Shown: piece by piece, positions 1 to 8,987 of the stretch
Layout: every line of letters begins with the position of its first letter
Position numbering within the stretch: position 1 is the stretch's first letter
Assembly (NCBI RefSeq): GCF_013362815.1
Contig: NZ_JABFVK010000104.1
Location: 1 to 64,000 of the forward strand
DNA length: 64,000 nucleotides
Source of the DNA: Hamadaea sp.
GTDB lineage: Bacteria > Actinomycetota > Actinomycetes > Mycobacteriales > Micromonosporaceae
Direction: 5' to 3'
The notes under the pieces: model-generated
The model's database searches: none
What the model was told of the DNA's origin: nothing
Seen by the model: only the letters and a program-made list of their open reading frames with translations
Translations under genes and position numbers: made by a program

Positions 1-47
1 TGGCGGGAGCGCCGTGGGTCGAGGCCGAGCCGGCGGTGGTCACTGAC

Positions 48-53
48 TAGGCT
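48..53 (+). promoter_or_regulatory. Leaderless -10 element of the phosphomannomutase gene
   Basis: TAGGCT lies 8 bases before the GTG at 62. This is the spacing that puts the transcription start at or next to the start codon, and no ribosome binding site precedes the GTG. It supports GTG 62 as the start over TTG 53, which lies inside the promoter. Confidence 0.6.
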
Positions 54-61
54 TGCTTGTC

Positions 62-1444
62 GTGACGGATCTTTCGGCGATCATCAAGGCCTATGACGTC
101 CGGGGCACCGTCCCCGATCAGCTGAACGAGGATGTGGCGCGCGCTGTCGGCGTCGCGTTCGCCCGGGTGCTGACCGAGCAGGGCACGGGGGCGACTGCCG
201 TCGTGCTCGCCCATGACATGCGCGAATCCGGGCCCGGCCTGGTCTCGGCGTACGCCGAAGGCATCCGGTCGGAGGGCCTCGACGTCGTCAACGTCGGCCT
301 GTGCTCGACCGACGAGCTCTACTACGCCTCGGGCGTGCTCGACCTGCCCGGTGCGATGTTCACGGCGAGCCACAATCCGGCTCAGTACAACGGGATCAAG
401 CACTGCTACGCCGGGGCGAAGCCGGTCGGGCAGGAGTCGGGTCTCGCCCGGATCAGGGAGATCGCGCAGGATCTGCTGGACGACGGCGGGCCGGCGGTGT
501 CCACCCTGATCGGCGGCTACGAGGAGCGGGATCTGCTTTCGGCGTACGCCGAACATCTGCGCGGCCTGGTCGACCTGTCCGGCATCCGCCCGCTGAAGGT
601 CGTCGTCGACGCAGGCAACGGCATGGGCGGGTTCACCGTCCCGGCGGTGCTCGGGGACACGGTGCTGCCGGCGCTGCCGCTCGACATCATCCCGATGTAC
701 TTCGAGCTGGACGGCTCCTTCCCGAATCACGAGGCCAACCCGCTGGAGCCGAAGAACATCGTCGACCTGCAGGCGGCGGTCGTGAAGCACGGCGCCGACC
801 TCGGGCTGGCCTTCGACGGCGACGCCGACCGCTGCTTCGTCGTGGACGCCGACGGCGATCCGGTGTCGCCGAGCGCGATCACCGCTCTCGTCGCGACGCG
901 GGAACTCGCCAAGCACCCGGGCGGCACGATCATCCACAACCTCATCACCTCCCGGGCGGTGCCCGAGATCGTGACCGAGAACGGCGGGGTCCCGGTGCGT
1001 ACGCGGGTGGGGCATTCGTTCATCAAGGCGGAGATGGCCAAGACGAACGCCATCTTCGGTGGCGAGCACTCGGCGCACTACTACTTCCAGGACTTCTGGG
1101 GGGCCGACACCGGCATGCTGGCCGCGATGCATGTGCTGGCTGCGCTGGGGGAGCAGGACAAGCCGCTGAAGGAGCTGGCCGCCCGATACGAGCGGTACGC
1201 CGCCTCCGGCGAGATCAACTCCACCGTCACCGATCAGCGGGCGAAGCTCGACGAGGTCAGGCAGGCGTACGCCGACCAGGAGCAGGACGAGTTGGACGGG
1301 CTGACGGTGAGCTTCGCCGACGGCAGCTGGATCAACCTGCGCCCGTCCAACACCGAGCCGCTGCTCCGGCTGAACGTCGAAGCGCCCACCGCCGAGCGCG
1401 TCGCGGAGCTCCGTGACGACGTCCTGACGATCGTGCGCGGGTAG
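62..1444 (+). CDS. manB: Phosphomannomutase/phosphoglucomutase
   Basis: Alpha-D-phosphohexomutase of about 460 residues that interconverts mannose-6-P and mannose-1-P (often also the glucose phosphates) in the cytoplasm, feeding GDP-mannose for lipomannan and protein mannosylation. The N-terminus KAYDVRG, the phosphoserine loop TASHNPAQYNG (about residue 101), the metal loop DGDADR (about residue 256) and the C-terminal phosphate loop RPSNTEP mark all four family domains, and the length is normal. GTG 62 is preferred to TTG 53 because relatives start M-(S/T)-DLS and a TAGGCT box lies 8 bases upstream. It heads a mannose-phosphate cluster with the Trm112-like, SIS and manA genes; the same grouping is known around manB/manA in mycobacteria and Streptomyces. 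Confidence 0.93.
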   Translation: MTDLSAIIKAYDVRGTVPDQLNEDVARAVGVAFARVLTEQGTGATAVVLAHDMRESGPGLVSAYAEGIRSEGLDVVNVGLCSTDELYYASGVLDLPGAMFTASHNPAQYNGIKHCYAGAKPVGQESGLARIREIAQDLLDDGGPAVSTLIGGYEERDLLSAYAEHLRGLVDLSGIRPLKVVVDAGNGMGGFTVPAVLGDTVLPALPLDIIPMYFELDGSFPNHEANPLEPKNIVDLQAAVVKHGADLGLAFDGDADRCFVVDADGDPVSPSAITALVATRELAKHPGGTIIHNLITSRAVPEIVTENGGVPVRTRVGHSFIKAEMAKTNAIFGGEHSAHYYFQDFWGADTGMLAAMHVLAALGEQDKPLKELAARYERYAASGEINSTVTDQRAKLDEVRQAYADQEQDELDGLTVSFADGSWINLRPSNTEPLLRLNVEAPTAERVAELRDDVLTIVRG

Positions 1445-1447
1445 GCT
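1442..1447 (+). promoter_or_regulatory. Leaderless -10 element built on the manB stop codon
   Basis: TAGGCT begins with the TAG stop of the phosphomannomutase gene and ends 6 bases before ATG 1454. This is the same hexamer and nearly the same spacing as at 48-53, so the small downstream gene can have its own leaderless transcript in addition to read-through. Confidence 0.5.
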
Positions 1448-1453
1448 CTGCCC

Positions 1454-1630
1454 ATGTCCAACGACTCGGCACTCGACCCCCAGCTGCTCGAGGTGCTGGC
1501 CTGCCCGGCGCCCGATCACGCCCCGCTCGACTACGACGCGGCGGCCCAGACGTTGACCTGCACGTCGTGCGGCCGGGTCTTCCCGGTTCGCGACGGTCTC
1601 CCGGTATTGCTGCTCGACGAGGTGATCTGA
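1454..1630 (+). CDS. Trm112-like small zinc-ribbon protein
   Basis: Protein of 58 residues. It has LLEVLACPAP near residue 15 and TCTSCGRVFPVRDGLPVLL near the C-terminus: a CP motif plus a CxxC ribbon, as in the Trm112/UPF0434 family. Eukaryotic Trm112 activates methyltransferases; the bacterial function is not established, so none is assigned. It sits 9 bases after manB and 3 bases before the SIS gene, a position where I recall the same small gene in other actinobacteria, so co-expression with mannose-phosphate enzymes is likely. Confidence 0.85.
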   Translation: MSNDSALDPQLLEVLACPAPDHAPLDYDAAAQTLTCTSCGRVFPVRDGLPVLLLDEVI

Positions 1631-1633
1631 GGG

Positions 1634-2836
1634 ATGGGCGCTCCGATAGACGGCTCCGCCGGCGTACGCGGGCATCGGCACCTCGACGAGGCGCTGCTGG
1701 ACGACGTCGCCGCGGTCGAGGCCAACGACCCGGGCGGCATGATGCGGGCGACGGCCGGAGCCGGTGCGCAGGTACGCGAGGCGACCGCGCTGACGGCCGA
1801 GGTCAACCTGGCTCAGCTGGCCGACGAGGGTCGCCCGCGCGCGATCGTCATCGCCGGGGCCGGGACCGCCGCCCGCAGTGGTGACGTGCTCGCCACCGTC
1901 GCCGGACCCCGGTGTCCGGTGCCGGTGCTGGCGCATCGCAGCTCCGGCGTACCGGGCTGGGTCGGCGCGGCCGACGTCGTGATCGCGGTGTCCGCCAGCG
2001 GCCGGTCCCCGGAAGCGCTCGCGGCGGCGGAAGCGGCCACCCGACGGGGCGCGCGTCTCGTCGCGATCGGTGCGCCCGACTCGCCGCTGCAATCGGTCGC
2101 CGAACGGGGCCGATCGCCGTTCGTCCCGGTGCCACGGCGCGCGCCCGCGCGGGCCAGCCTCTGGGCGTTGACCGTTCCGGTGCTGCTCGCGGCGCGGGCG
2201 CTCGGCCTGGTGAAGATCACCGAAGCGGATCTCGCCGAGACCGCCTCCCGGTTGGACGCCGACGCCGACCGGTGCCGCCCGGCGGCGGAGAGCTTCGTGA
2301 ACCCGGCCAAGGCGATGGCGTTGTCGCTGGCCGGCTCGGTGCCGATCGTCTGGGGCTCGTCTCCGCTGGCCACGATGGCGGCCCGCCGCTTCGGCGACAC
2401 CTTGTCGGCGAACGCGCGCTATCCCGTGGTCACCGGCGAACTCGGCGAAGCCGGCCGAGGCCGGGTCGGTCTGCTGGACGGCTACTTCGGCGCGCTCGCG
2501 GAATCGCAGCGCGACATCTTCGCCGATCCGGACGACGAAGAGGAGGCGAGCAGCCGCCTCTCGGTCACCCTGTTGCAGGACGGCGGGCTGGCCGACGACG
2601 AGATCAGCGCGCCGGCCGGGGTCGAGGAGCGCCGCATCGAGGCGGTCCAGGAGATCTGCGAGCGCCGGGGCATCCGCTGGACGCTGCTCACCGCGGAGGG
2701 CGGCTCGGTGCTGGAGCGGTTCGCCTCGCTGGTGGCGGTGCCCGACTTCGCCTCGATCTACCTGAGCCTGGCGCACGGGCTCGACCCGATGGCGGTGCCG
2801 GCCGTCACCGAACTGAAGGAAAAGCTGCGCGGCTGA
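1634..2836 (+). CDS. SIS-domain phosphosugar isomerase-like protein
   Basis: Protein of 400 residues resembling the bifunctional phosphoglucose/phosphomannose isomerase-like family (Rv3256c-type). The first sugar-isomerase half contains VVIAVSASGRSPEALAA (about residues 115-131), the phosphosugar-binding serine/glycine loop. The C-terminal half (from about residue 230) matches the PGI/PMI C-terminal fold and ends with LAHGLDPMAVPAVTELKEKL. Enzymatic activity cannot be proved here; actinobacterial relatives flank manA and manB and may act in mannose metabolism. ATG 1634 follows TGAGGG, a weak Shine-Dalgarno at the previous stop. Confidence 0.8.
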   Translation: MGAPIDGSAGVRGHRHLDEALLDDVAAVEANDPGGMMRATAGAGAQVREATALTAEVNLAQLADEGRPRAIVIAGAGTAARSGDVLATVAGPRCPVPVLAHRSSGVPGWVGAADVVIAVSASGRSPEALAAAEAATRRGARLVAIGAPDSPLQSVAERGRSPFVPVPRRAPARASLWALTVPVLLAARALGLVKITEADLAETASRLDADADRCRPAAESFVNPAKAMALSLAGSVPIVWGSSPLATMAARRFGDTLSANARYPVVTGELGEAGRGRVGLLDGYFGALAESQRDIFADPDDEEEASSRLSVTLLQDGGLADDEISAPAGVEERRIEAVQEICERRGIRWTLLTAEGGSVLERFASLVAVPDFASIYLSLAHGLDPMAVPAVTELKEKLRG

Positions 2837-2867
2837 GCACCCCGCCGCGCGGCCCGCACCCACGGCA

Positions 2868-2924
2868 CTGGATCATGGTTCCCGGCCGAATCTTGCATGA
2901 AGATTCGACACTGAACCCTGATCT
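2868..2924. repeat. Intergenic palindromic element, family B copy 1
   Basis: Nested inverted repeat. The outer arms GATCATGGTTC and GAACCCTGATC pair with one mismatch, and the inner arms CGAATCTT and AAGATTCG pair perfectly around GCATG. A clearly related sequence lies at 49773-49826. It sits between the SIS and CDF genes, so it could end or process the transcript. Confidence 0.7.
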
Positions 2925-3011
2925 GCCGCGAACGGCGCTGCCGCGAACGGCAGCGCCAAGTGGGGGACGGCGCGCGGGCGAGGCCGAGGCAAGAGAGGGA
3001 ATGAAGCAAGC

Positions 3012-3938
3012 GTGAGCGCTGGTGGAGGCACCAAAGCGGTCGTGGCGGCGCTGGCCGCGAATCTGGGCATCGCGACCACGAAGTTCATCGCGGCGGCACT
3101 GAGCGGGTCGTCGTCGATGCTGGCGGAGGCGATCCACTCGGTCGCCGACTCAGGCAACCAGGTGCTGCTGTTGTTCGGCGGGAAGCGCGCTCAGCGCGCC
3201 GCCACGCCCCAGCACCCGTTCGGCTACGGGCGCGAACGCTACATCTACAGCTTCATCGTCTCGATCGTGCTGTTCAGCGTCGGCGGCCTGTTCGCGCTGT
3301 ACGAGGCGTACCACAAGTGGCACGATCCGCACCCGATCACGTCGTGGGCGTGGCTGCCGGTCACCGTCCTGATCGTCTCGATCATCCTCGAGAGCATGTC
3401 CTTCCGGACGGCGATCAAGGAGTCGAACCTCATCCGGGGCAAGGTCGGCTGGGTCCAGTTCATCCGCCGCGCGAAGGCCCCCGAGCTGCCGGTGATCCTG
3501 CTGGAGGACCTGGGCGCGCTGATCGGTCTGATCTTCGCCCTCTTCGGCGTCTCGATGACGCTGCTGACCGACAACGGCAAGTGGGACGCCGTCGGCACCG
3601 CGATGATCGGCGTGCTGCTGGTGGCGATCGCGGTGGTGCTCGCGGTGGAGACCAAGAGCCTGCTGCTCGGCGAGTCCGCGACCGACACCGACGTCGCCGC
3701 CATCGAGCGCGCCATCCTGGCCGGCGACGAGGCCGAGCGGATCATCCACATGCGTACGCTGCACTTGGGTCCCGAGGAGTTGCTGGTCGCGGCGAAGATC
3801 GCGATCCGGCACGAGGACTCGGCGGACCACATCGCGGAGGGCATCGACGCCATCGAGAAGCGCGTCCGCGAGGCGGTCCCGATCGCCCGGGTCATCTACC
3901 TCGAGCCCGACATCTACCACGCCGAACGCGCCGAGTAG
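3012..3938 (+). CDS. Cation diffusion facilitator (CDF) metal transporter
   Basis: Membrane transporter of 308 residues that probably exports a divalent metal (zinc, iron, manganese or similar) against protons. Several hydrophobic segments span roughly residues 10-200, followed by a cytoplasmic alpha/beta C-terminal domain. The family metal-site motif HSVAD is at about residue 37 in the second helix; the helix-5 site reads LEDLGALIG, a variant of the usual HxxxD, so the metal cannot be guessed. The GTG start at 3012 has only a weak purine-rich upstream stretch. It lies between the SIS gene and manA, as I recall for Streptomyces; M. tuberculosis lacks the inserted transporter. Confidence 0.85.
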   Translation: MSAGGGTKAVVAALAANLGIATTKFIAAALSGSSSMLAEAIHSVADSGNQVLLLFGGKRAQRAATPQHPFGYGRERYIYSFIVSIVLFSVGGLFALYEAYHKWHDPHPITSWAWLPVTVLIVSIILESMSFRTAIKESNLIRGKVGWVQFIRRAKAPELPVILLEDLGALIGLIFALFGVSMTLLTDNGKWDAVGTAMIGVLLVAIAVVLAVETKSLLLGESATDTDVAAIERAILAGDEAERIIHMRTLHLGPEELLVAAKIAIRHEDSADHIAEGIDAIEKRVREAVPIARVIYLEPDIYHAERAE

Positions 3939-3942
3939 CCGC

Positions 3943-5066
3943 ATGCGCCCCCTCACCAGCCCCATCCAGCCCTACGCCTGGGGTTCGCGTACCGCCCTCG
4001 CCGAGTTGCAGGGCCGGTCCGCACCCAGCGCCGGTCCGGAAGCCGAGCTGTGGGTGGGGGCGCACCCCAGCGCCCCGGCCCGGCTGCCTGACGGTCGCGG
4101 TCTCGACGAGGCCATCGCGGCCGAGCCGGACGCCACGCTGGGCCTGGCCCTGGACAAGTTCGGTCCGCGCCTGCCCTACCTGCTCAAGGTGCTCGCCGCG
4201 GAACGGCCGCTGTCCCTCCAGGCCCATCCGGATCTCGCCACGGCGCAGGCGGCGTTCGCGGCCGGGCATCCGAGCTATGTGGACGCCAATCACAAACCGG
4301 AACTGCTGGTCGCGGCCACGGACTTCGACGCCCTGTGCGGCTTCCAGCCGACTGCCGTCGGCGCCGCCCGGCTCGCTGGGCTTCAGGTCGCCAAGCTGGA
4401 TCAAGTTGTACGCACACTGGCGGCCGGCGATCTCCGCTCGGCGGTCGAGCAGTTGCTGACGTGGCCGGAGCCGGACCGGGCCGGACTCGTGGCCGACGTC
4501 CTCGCCGCCGCCGGCGAGCGCCCTGAGTACGTCGTCGCCCGCCGGTTGGCCGCGTATTACCCCGGTGACGTCGGTGTGGTGGTCGCGTTGCTGCTGAACT
4601 TCGTCACGCTCCGGTCCGGTGAAGGCATCTGGATGCCCGCCGGGAATCTCCACGCCTACCTGCGGGGGACCGGCGTCGAGATCATGGCGGCCAGTGACAA
4701 CGTGCTGCGTGGCGGTCTGACGCCCAAGCACGTCGACGTCCCCGAACTGTTGCGGGTGCTCGTCTTCGAGCCGCTGACCGATCCGGTGCTGCGTCCCGTC
4801 CGGCTGGACGAGGGCGAGGGGTGGTCCGTCGACACCTGGCCGGTGCCGATCGAGGACTTCGCGCTGCGCCGGGTCAGCCTGAGCGGGGGAGTGGTGAGAC
4901 TCGATCCGGTCGGTCCGCGTACCCTCTTGTGCTTGCGCGGAGAGATCGTCGCCGCGGACCGGGACGGCAGCGTGGACCTGAAGCCCGGGTACGCGGCCTT
5001 CGGAAACGCCGACGCCGGCCAGCTGGAGCTGACCGGCGTCGGAGAGGTTTATCTGGCTACTGTGGA

Positions 5067-5070
<4 letters not shown>
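3943..5070 (+). CDS. manA: Mannose-6-phosphate isomerase, class I
   Basis: Zinc-dependent cupin enzyme of 375 residues that converts fructose-6-P to mannose-6-P, the entry to GDP-mannose. Zinc ligands are visible in SLQAHPDL (Gln and His, about residue 87), NHKPELL (Glu, about residue 113) and GNLHAYLRG (His, about residue 232). It starts at ATG 3943, 4 bases after the CDF stop, so it is translated in the same operon. Its TAG stop (5068-5070) overlaps the stop of the opposing sahH gene, so the two genes meet with a 4-base convergent overlap. Confidence 0.94.
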
Positions 5071-6518
<1,448 letters not shown>

Positions 6519-6659
6519 GTACAGAACTCCTGTCGGTCGGCTGACCAGTTGCCGGGCTTGCCGGCGGTGCTTCGAGACAGAGCGTACCGGCCGGTCTCCG
6601 GGCACTTCGCCGCGGCAGGTGCCCTCGTCAGCTGTTCGACAGATCTTCTGCGGACATGC

Positions 6660-6717
6660 GTACGCCGGTGGCCGAGCCGCTCGTGGACCTTCCACGATCG
6701 GACGACCACCGGCGTAC
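6660..6717 (-). promoter_or_regulatory. Structured leader of sahH: nested perfect hairpins
   Basis: A 12-bp perfect stem (6660-6671 with 6706-6717) encloses a 7-bp perfect stem (6681-6687 with 6691-6697, loop of 3). On the minus strand it lies about 140-200 bases upstream of the sahH start and downstream of a predicted promoter. Just before it on that strand is the purine-rich stretch GGGGGAACCAAACCGGGGGG. No known riboswitch could be assigned with confidence. Confidence 0.5.
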
Positions 6718-6785
6718 ATCCCCCCGGTTTGGTTCCCCCGCGCGTGCCCCCGGATATCGCTTCCAAGTTAACGCTGCGTGGTTAC

Positions 6786-6814
6786 AGACTCACACCACGT
6801 AAGGGACATGTCAA
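6786..6814 (-). promoter_or_regulatory. Predicted sigma-A promoter of sahH
   Basis: On the minus strand, TTGACA (6814-6809) is followed after exactly 17 bases by GAGTCT (6791-6786), a good -35 and a NANNNT -10. Transcription would start near 6779, giving a 5-prime leader of about 260 nt before sahH. It diverges from the efeU promoter region. Confidence 0.55.
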
Positions 6815-6920
6815 GCAAAACGGAGAAAACGCCGGGGTGTCCGGTGTGGTGCAGTTCATGTGCCGTTCCTCGATGCCCGCTTGACGCGGCCCTGGTCCTT
6901 GGCCTTAAGGTATGGCTGCC

Positions 6921-6939
6921 CTAAGTTAGGCTCAGCTAA
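6921..6939 (+). promoter_or_regulatory. Iron box (IdeR/DmdR/DtxR operator)
   Basis: The 19-base sequence CTAAGTTAGGCTCAGCTAA closely matches the actinobacterial iron-box consensus (TTAGGTTAGGCTAACCTAA type). It lies 27 bases before efeU, so the iron-bound regulator would repress efeUOB when iron is sufficient. Confidence 0.85.
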
Positions 6940-6966
6940 CGTCCCTCGATCTTCCGGAGTGCGCCA

Positions 6967-7833
6967 ATGTCCGGCAACGTCTTCCTCCCGGCGTACCTCA
7001 CGGGTCTGCGTGAGGGGCTGGAGGCCGCGCTGGTCGTCACGATCCTCGTCGGCTTCCTCGTCAAGTCCGACCGCCGCCGCCAGCTGCCGCTGGTCTGGGC
7101 CGGTGTCGGCGTGGCCGCTGCGCTCTCCGTCGGCGTCGTGCTCGCCCTCGGGTACGCCTCCGAGGTGCTGACCGGGCCGGGCCGGGAGTTGTTCGAGGCC
7201 ATCACCTCCGTCGTCGCCGTCGTCTTCGTGACGTGGATGATCTTCTGGATGCGCAAGGCCGCCCGGTCGATCGCCGGTACGCTGCGAGCCCAGCTCACCG
7301 ACGCGATCAAGCTCGGCCCGATCGCGGTGGTCGTCGTCGCCTTCCTCGCGGTCGCCCGGGAGGGCGTCGAGACGGCCGTCATCTTCATGGGCATCGTTCA
7401 GCAGTCGCCGACCGCTTGGCCGGTCGTCGGCATTACGGGCGGACTGCTCACCGCAGCGGCGCTCGGCTTCGGCCTGTACGCCAGCATCCTGCGGATCAAC
7501 CTCACGAAGTTCTTCACCTGGACCGGTCTGCTGCTGATCCTCGTCGCCGCCGGGATCTTCAAGTACGGCGTACACGACTTCCAGGAGGCCGGCGTCCTGC
7601 CGGGGCTGTCGACGAAGGCGTTCGACATCAGCGGCGTGCTCGACCCCACGACCTGGTACGCCTCGTTGCTCTCGGGGATGTTCAACATCACCCCGGAGCC
7701 GACCGTGCTGGAGGTCGTGGCCTGGGTCGCCTACGTCGTCCCGGTCCTGATCCTCTTCCTGCTGCCCACCTGGGTGAAGCGGCCCGCCGCCGACCGGCAG
7801 CCGACTCAGCCTGCTCCCACGTCCGCCCGTTGA
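6967..7833 (+). CDS. efeU: Ferrous iron permease EfeU (FTR1 family)
   Basis: Inner-membrane iron channel of 288 residues with about seven hydrophobic helices. Two REGxE motifs, REGLEAAL (about residue 14) and REGVETAV (about residue 131), are the iron-binding signature of the FTR1/EfeU family. It is the first gene of a three-gene efeUOB iron-uptake operon under an iron box. ATG 6967 is preceded by CGGAG. The C-terminal tail is short and Pro/Thr-rich. Confidence 0.94.
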   Translation: MSGNVFLPAYLTGLREGLEAALVVTILVGFLVKSDRRRQLPLVWAGVGVAAALSVGVVLALGYASEVLTGPGRELFEAITSVVAVVFVTWMIFWMRKAARSIAGTLRAQLTDAIKLGPIAVVVVAFLAVAREGVETAVIFMGIVQQSPTAWPVVGITGGLLTAAALGFGLYASILRINLTKFFTWTGLLLILVAAGIFKYGVHDFQEAGVLPGLSTKAFDISGVLDPTTWYASLLSGMFNITPEPTVLEVVAWVAYVVPVLILFLLPTWVKRPAADRQPTQPAPTSAR

Positions 7834-7851
7834 TCCTGGAGAGACCGAATC

Positions 7852-8976
7852 ATGCGCAAGCACCTTCTCGTACCGGCCGCCCTGCTGGGACTGACCGCGT
7901 TCGGCCTGACCGGGTGCGGCAAGGACGAGCCCGCGTCGACCGGCGCCGACGGCCCGATCGCCGTCACGGCCAGCGACTCCGCCTGTGAGATCGCCCGGGC
8001 CGAGAGCGCGGCGGGGACGGTCAGCTTCAAGATCAGCAACACCGGCTCGAAGGTCAACGAGTTCTACATCTACGCCTCCGGCGACCGGGTGATGGGCGAG
8101 AAGGAGAACATCCTGCCGGGCGTACCGGTCGAGCTGCACGTGGAGCTGCCGGCCGGCACCTATGAGGCGGCCTGCAAGCCGGGCATGGTCGGCGACGGCA
8201 TCCGCAGCAAGTTCACCGTGACCGGATCGGCCGCGCCGCTGACCGCGGACCAGAAGCTCGCCGACGCCACCACGAGTTACCAGCGGTACGTGAAGAGCCA
8301 GACGGACACGCTGCTGGTCAAGACCGAGGAGTTCGTCAACGCCGTCAAGGCGGGCGACGTGGCCAAGGCCAAGGCGCTGTTCCCCGTGGCGCGCACCTAC
8401 TGGGAGCGCATCGAACCGGTCGCGGAGATCTTCGGCGACCTCGACCCGAAGATCGACGGCCGGGAGGACGTCGTCGCCGAGGGCATGGCGTTCACCGGTT
8501 TCCACCGGATCGAGAAGGACCTGTGGACCACCGGCGACATCAGCAAGGACGGTCCCATCGCCGACCAGCTGCTGACCGACGTCAAGGAGATCGTCGCCAA
8601 GGCCAACGCCGAGAAGCTGTCCCCGCTTCAGCTCGCCAACGGCGCGAAGGAGCTGCTGGACGAGGTCGCCACCGGGAAGATCACCGGCGAGGAGGACCGC
8701 TACTCGCACACCGATCTGTGGGACTTCGCCGCGAACGTCGAGGGCTCCAAGGCGGCCATCGCCGCCCTGCGCCCGGCGCTGGAGGAGCGCAGCCCCGACC
8801 TGGTCACCAAGCTCGACGCCGCGTTCAAGGCAGTGGAGACCACCCTGGGCAAGCACCGCGCGGGCGACGGCTGGAAGCTGCACAACCAGCTCAGCCAGGC
8901 CGAGTTGAAGGAACTGTCGGACGTGATCAACGCGCTGGCCGAGCCGATCAGCCAGGTCGCGGGCGCGATCAAGTGA
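7852..8976 (+). CDS. efeO: Iron uptake lipoprotein EfeO
   Basis: Exported lipoprotein of 374 residues with the lipobox LTGC at about residue 19. The N-terminal part (about 35-125) looks like the EfeO cupredoxin domain; the rest (about 130-370) is the M75 imelysin-like domain with the metal-binding HxxE motif in GFHRIEK. It is thought to bind iron outside the membrane and pass it to EfeU with help from EfeB. GGAG precedes the ATG, 18 bases after efeU. Its TGA stop overlaps a possible GTG start of efeB. Confidence 0.93.
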   Translation: MRKHLLVPAALLGLTAFGLTGCGKDEPASTGADGPIAVTASDSACEIARAESAAGTVSFKISNTGSKVNEFYIYASGDRVMGEKENILPGVPVELHVELPAGTYEAACKPGMVGDGIRSKFTVTGSAAPLTADQKLADATTSYQRYVKSQTDTLLVKTEEFVNAVKAGDVAKAKALFPVARTYWERIEPVAEIFGDLDPKIDGREDVVAEGMAFTGFHRIEKDLWTTGDISKDGPIADQLLTDVKEIVAKANAEKLSPLQLANGAKELLDEVATGKITGEEDRYSHTDLWDFAANVEGSKAAIAALRPALEERSPDLVTKLDAAFKAVETTLGKHRAGDGWKLHNQLSQAELKELSDVINALAEPISQVAGAIK

Positions 8977-8987
8977 CGGGGGCGGGT

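Noticed and set aside
53-61. TTG start for phosphomannomutase
   Set aside because: It overlaps the TAGGCT -10 box; GTG 62 gives the conserved N-terminus.
47-2863. 938-codon open frame on the minus strand opposite the mannose-phosphate genes
   Set aside because: Arg/Gly/Ala/His-rich composition with no domain; it is the antisense shadow of three well-supported genes in very GC-rich DNA.
6519-6719. N-terminal extension of SahH from ATG 6719
   Set aside because: The extra residues are low-quality, structured leader sequence; ATG 6518 has an AGGAG and matches the family start.
6660-6780. Confident c-di-AMP or SAH riboswitch annotation
   Set aside because: Only a partial sequence resemblance by eye; without a covariance search the call would be unsupported.
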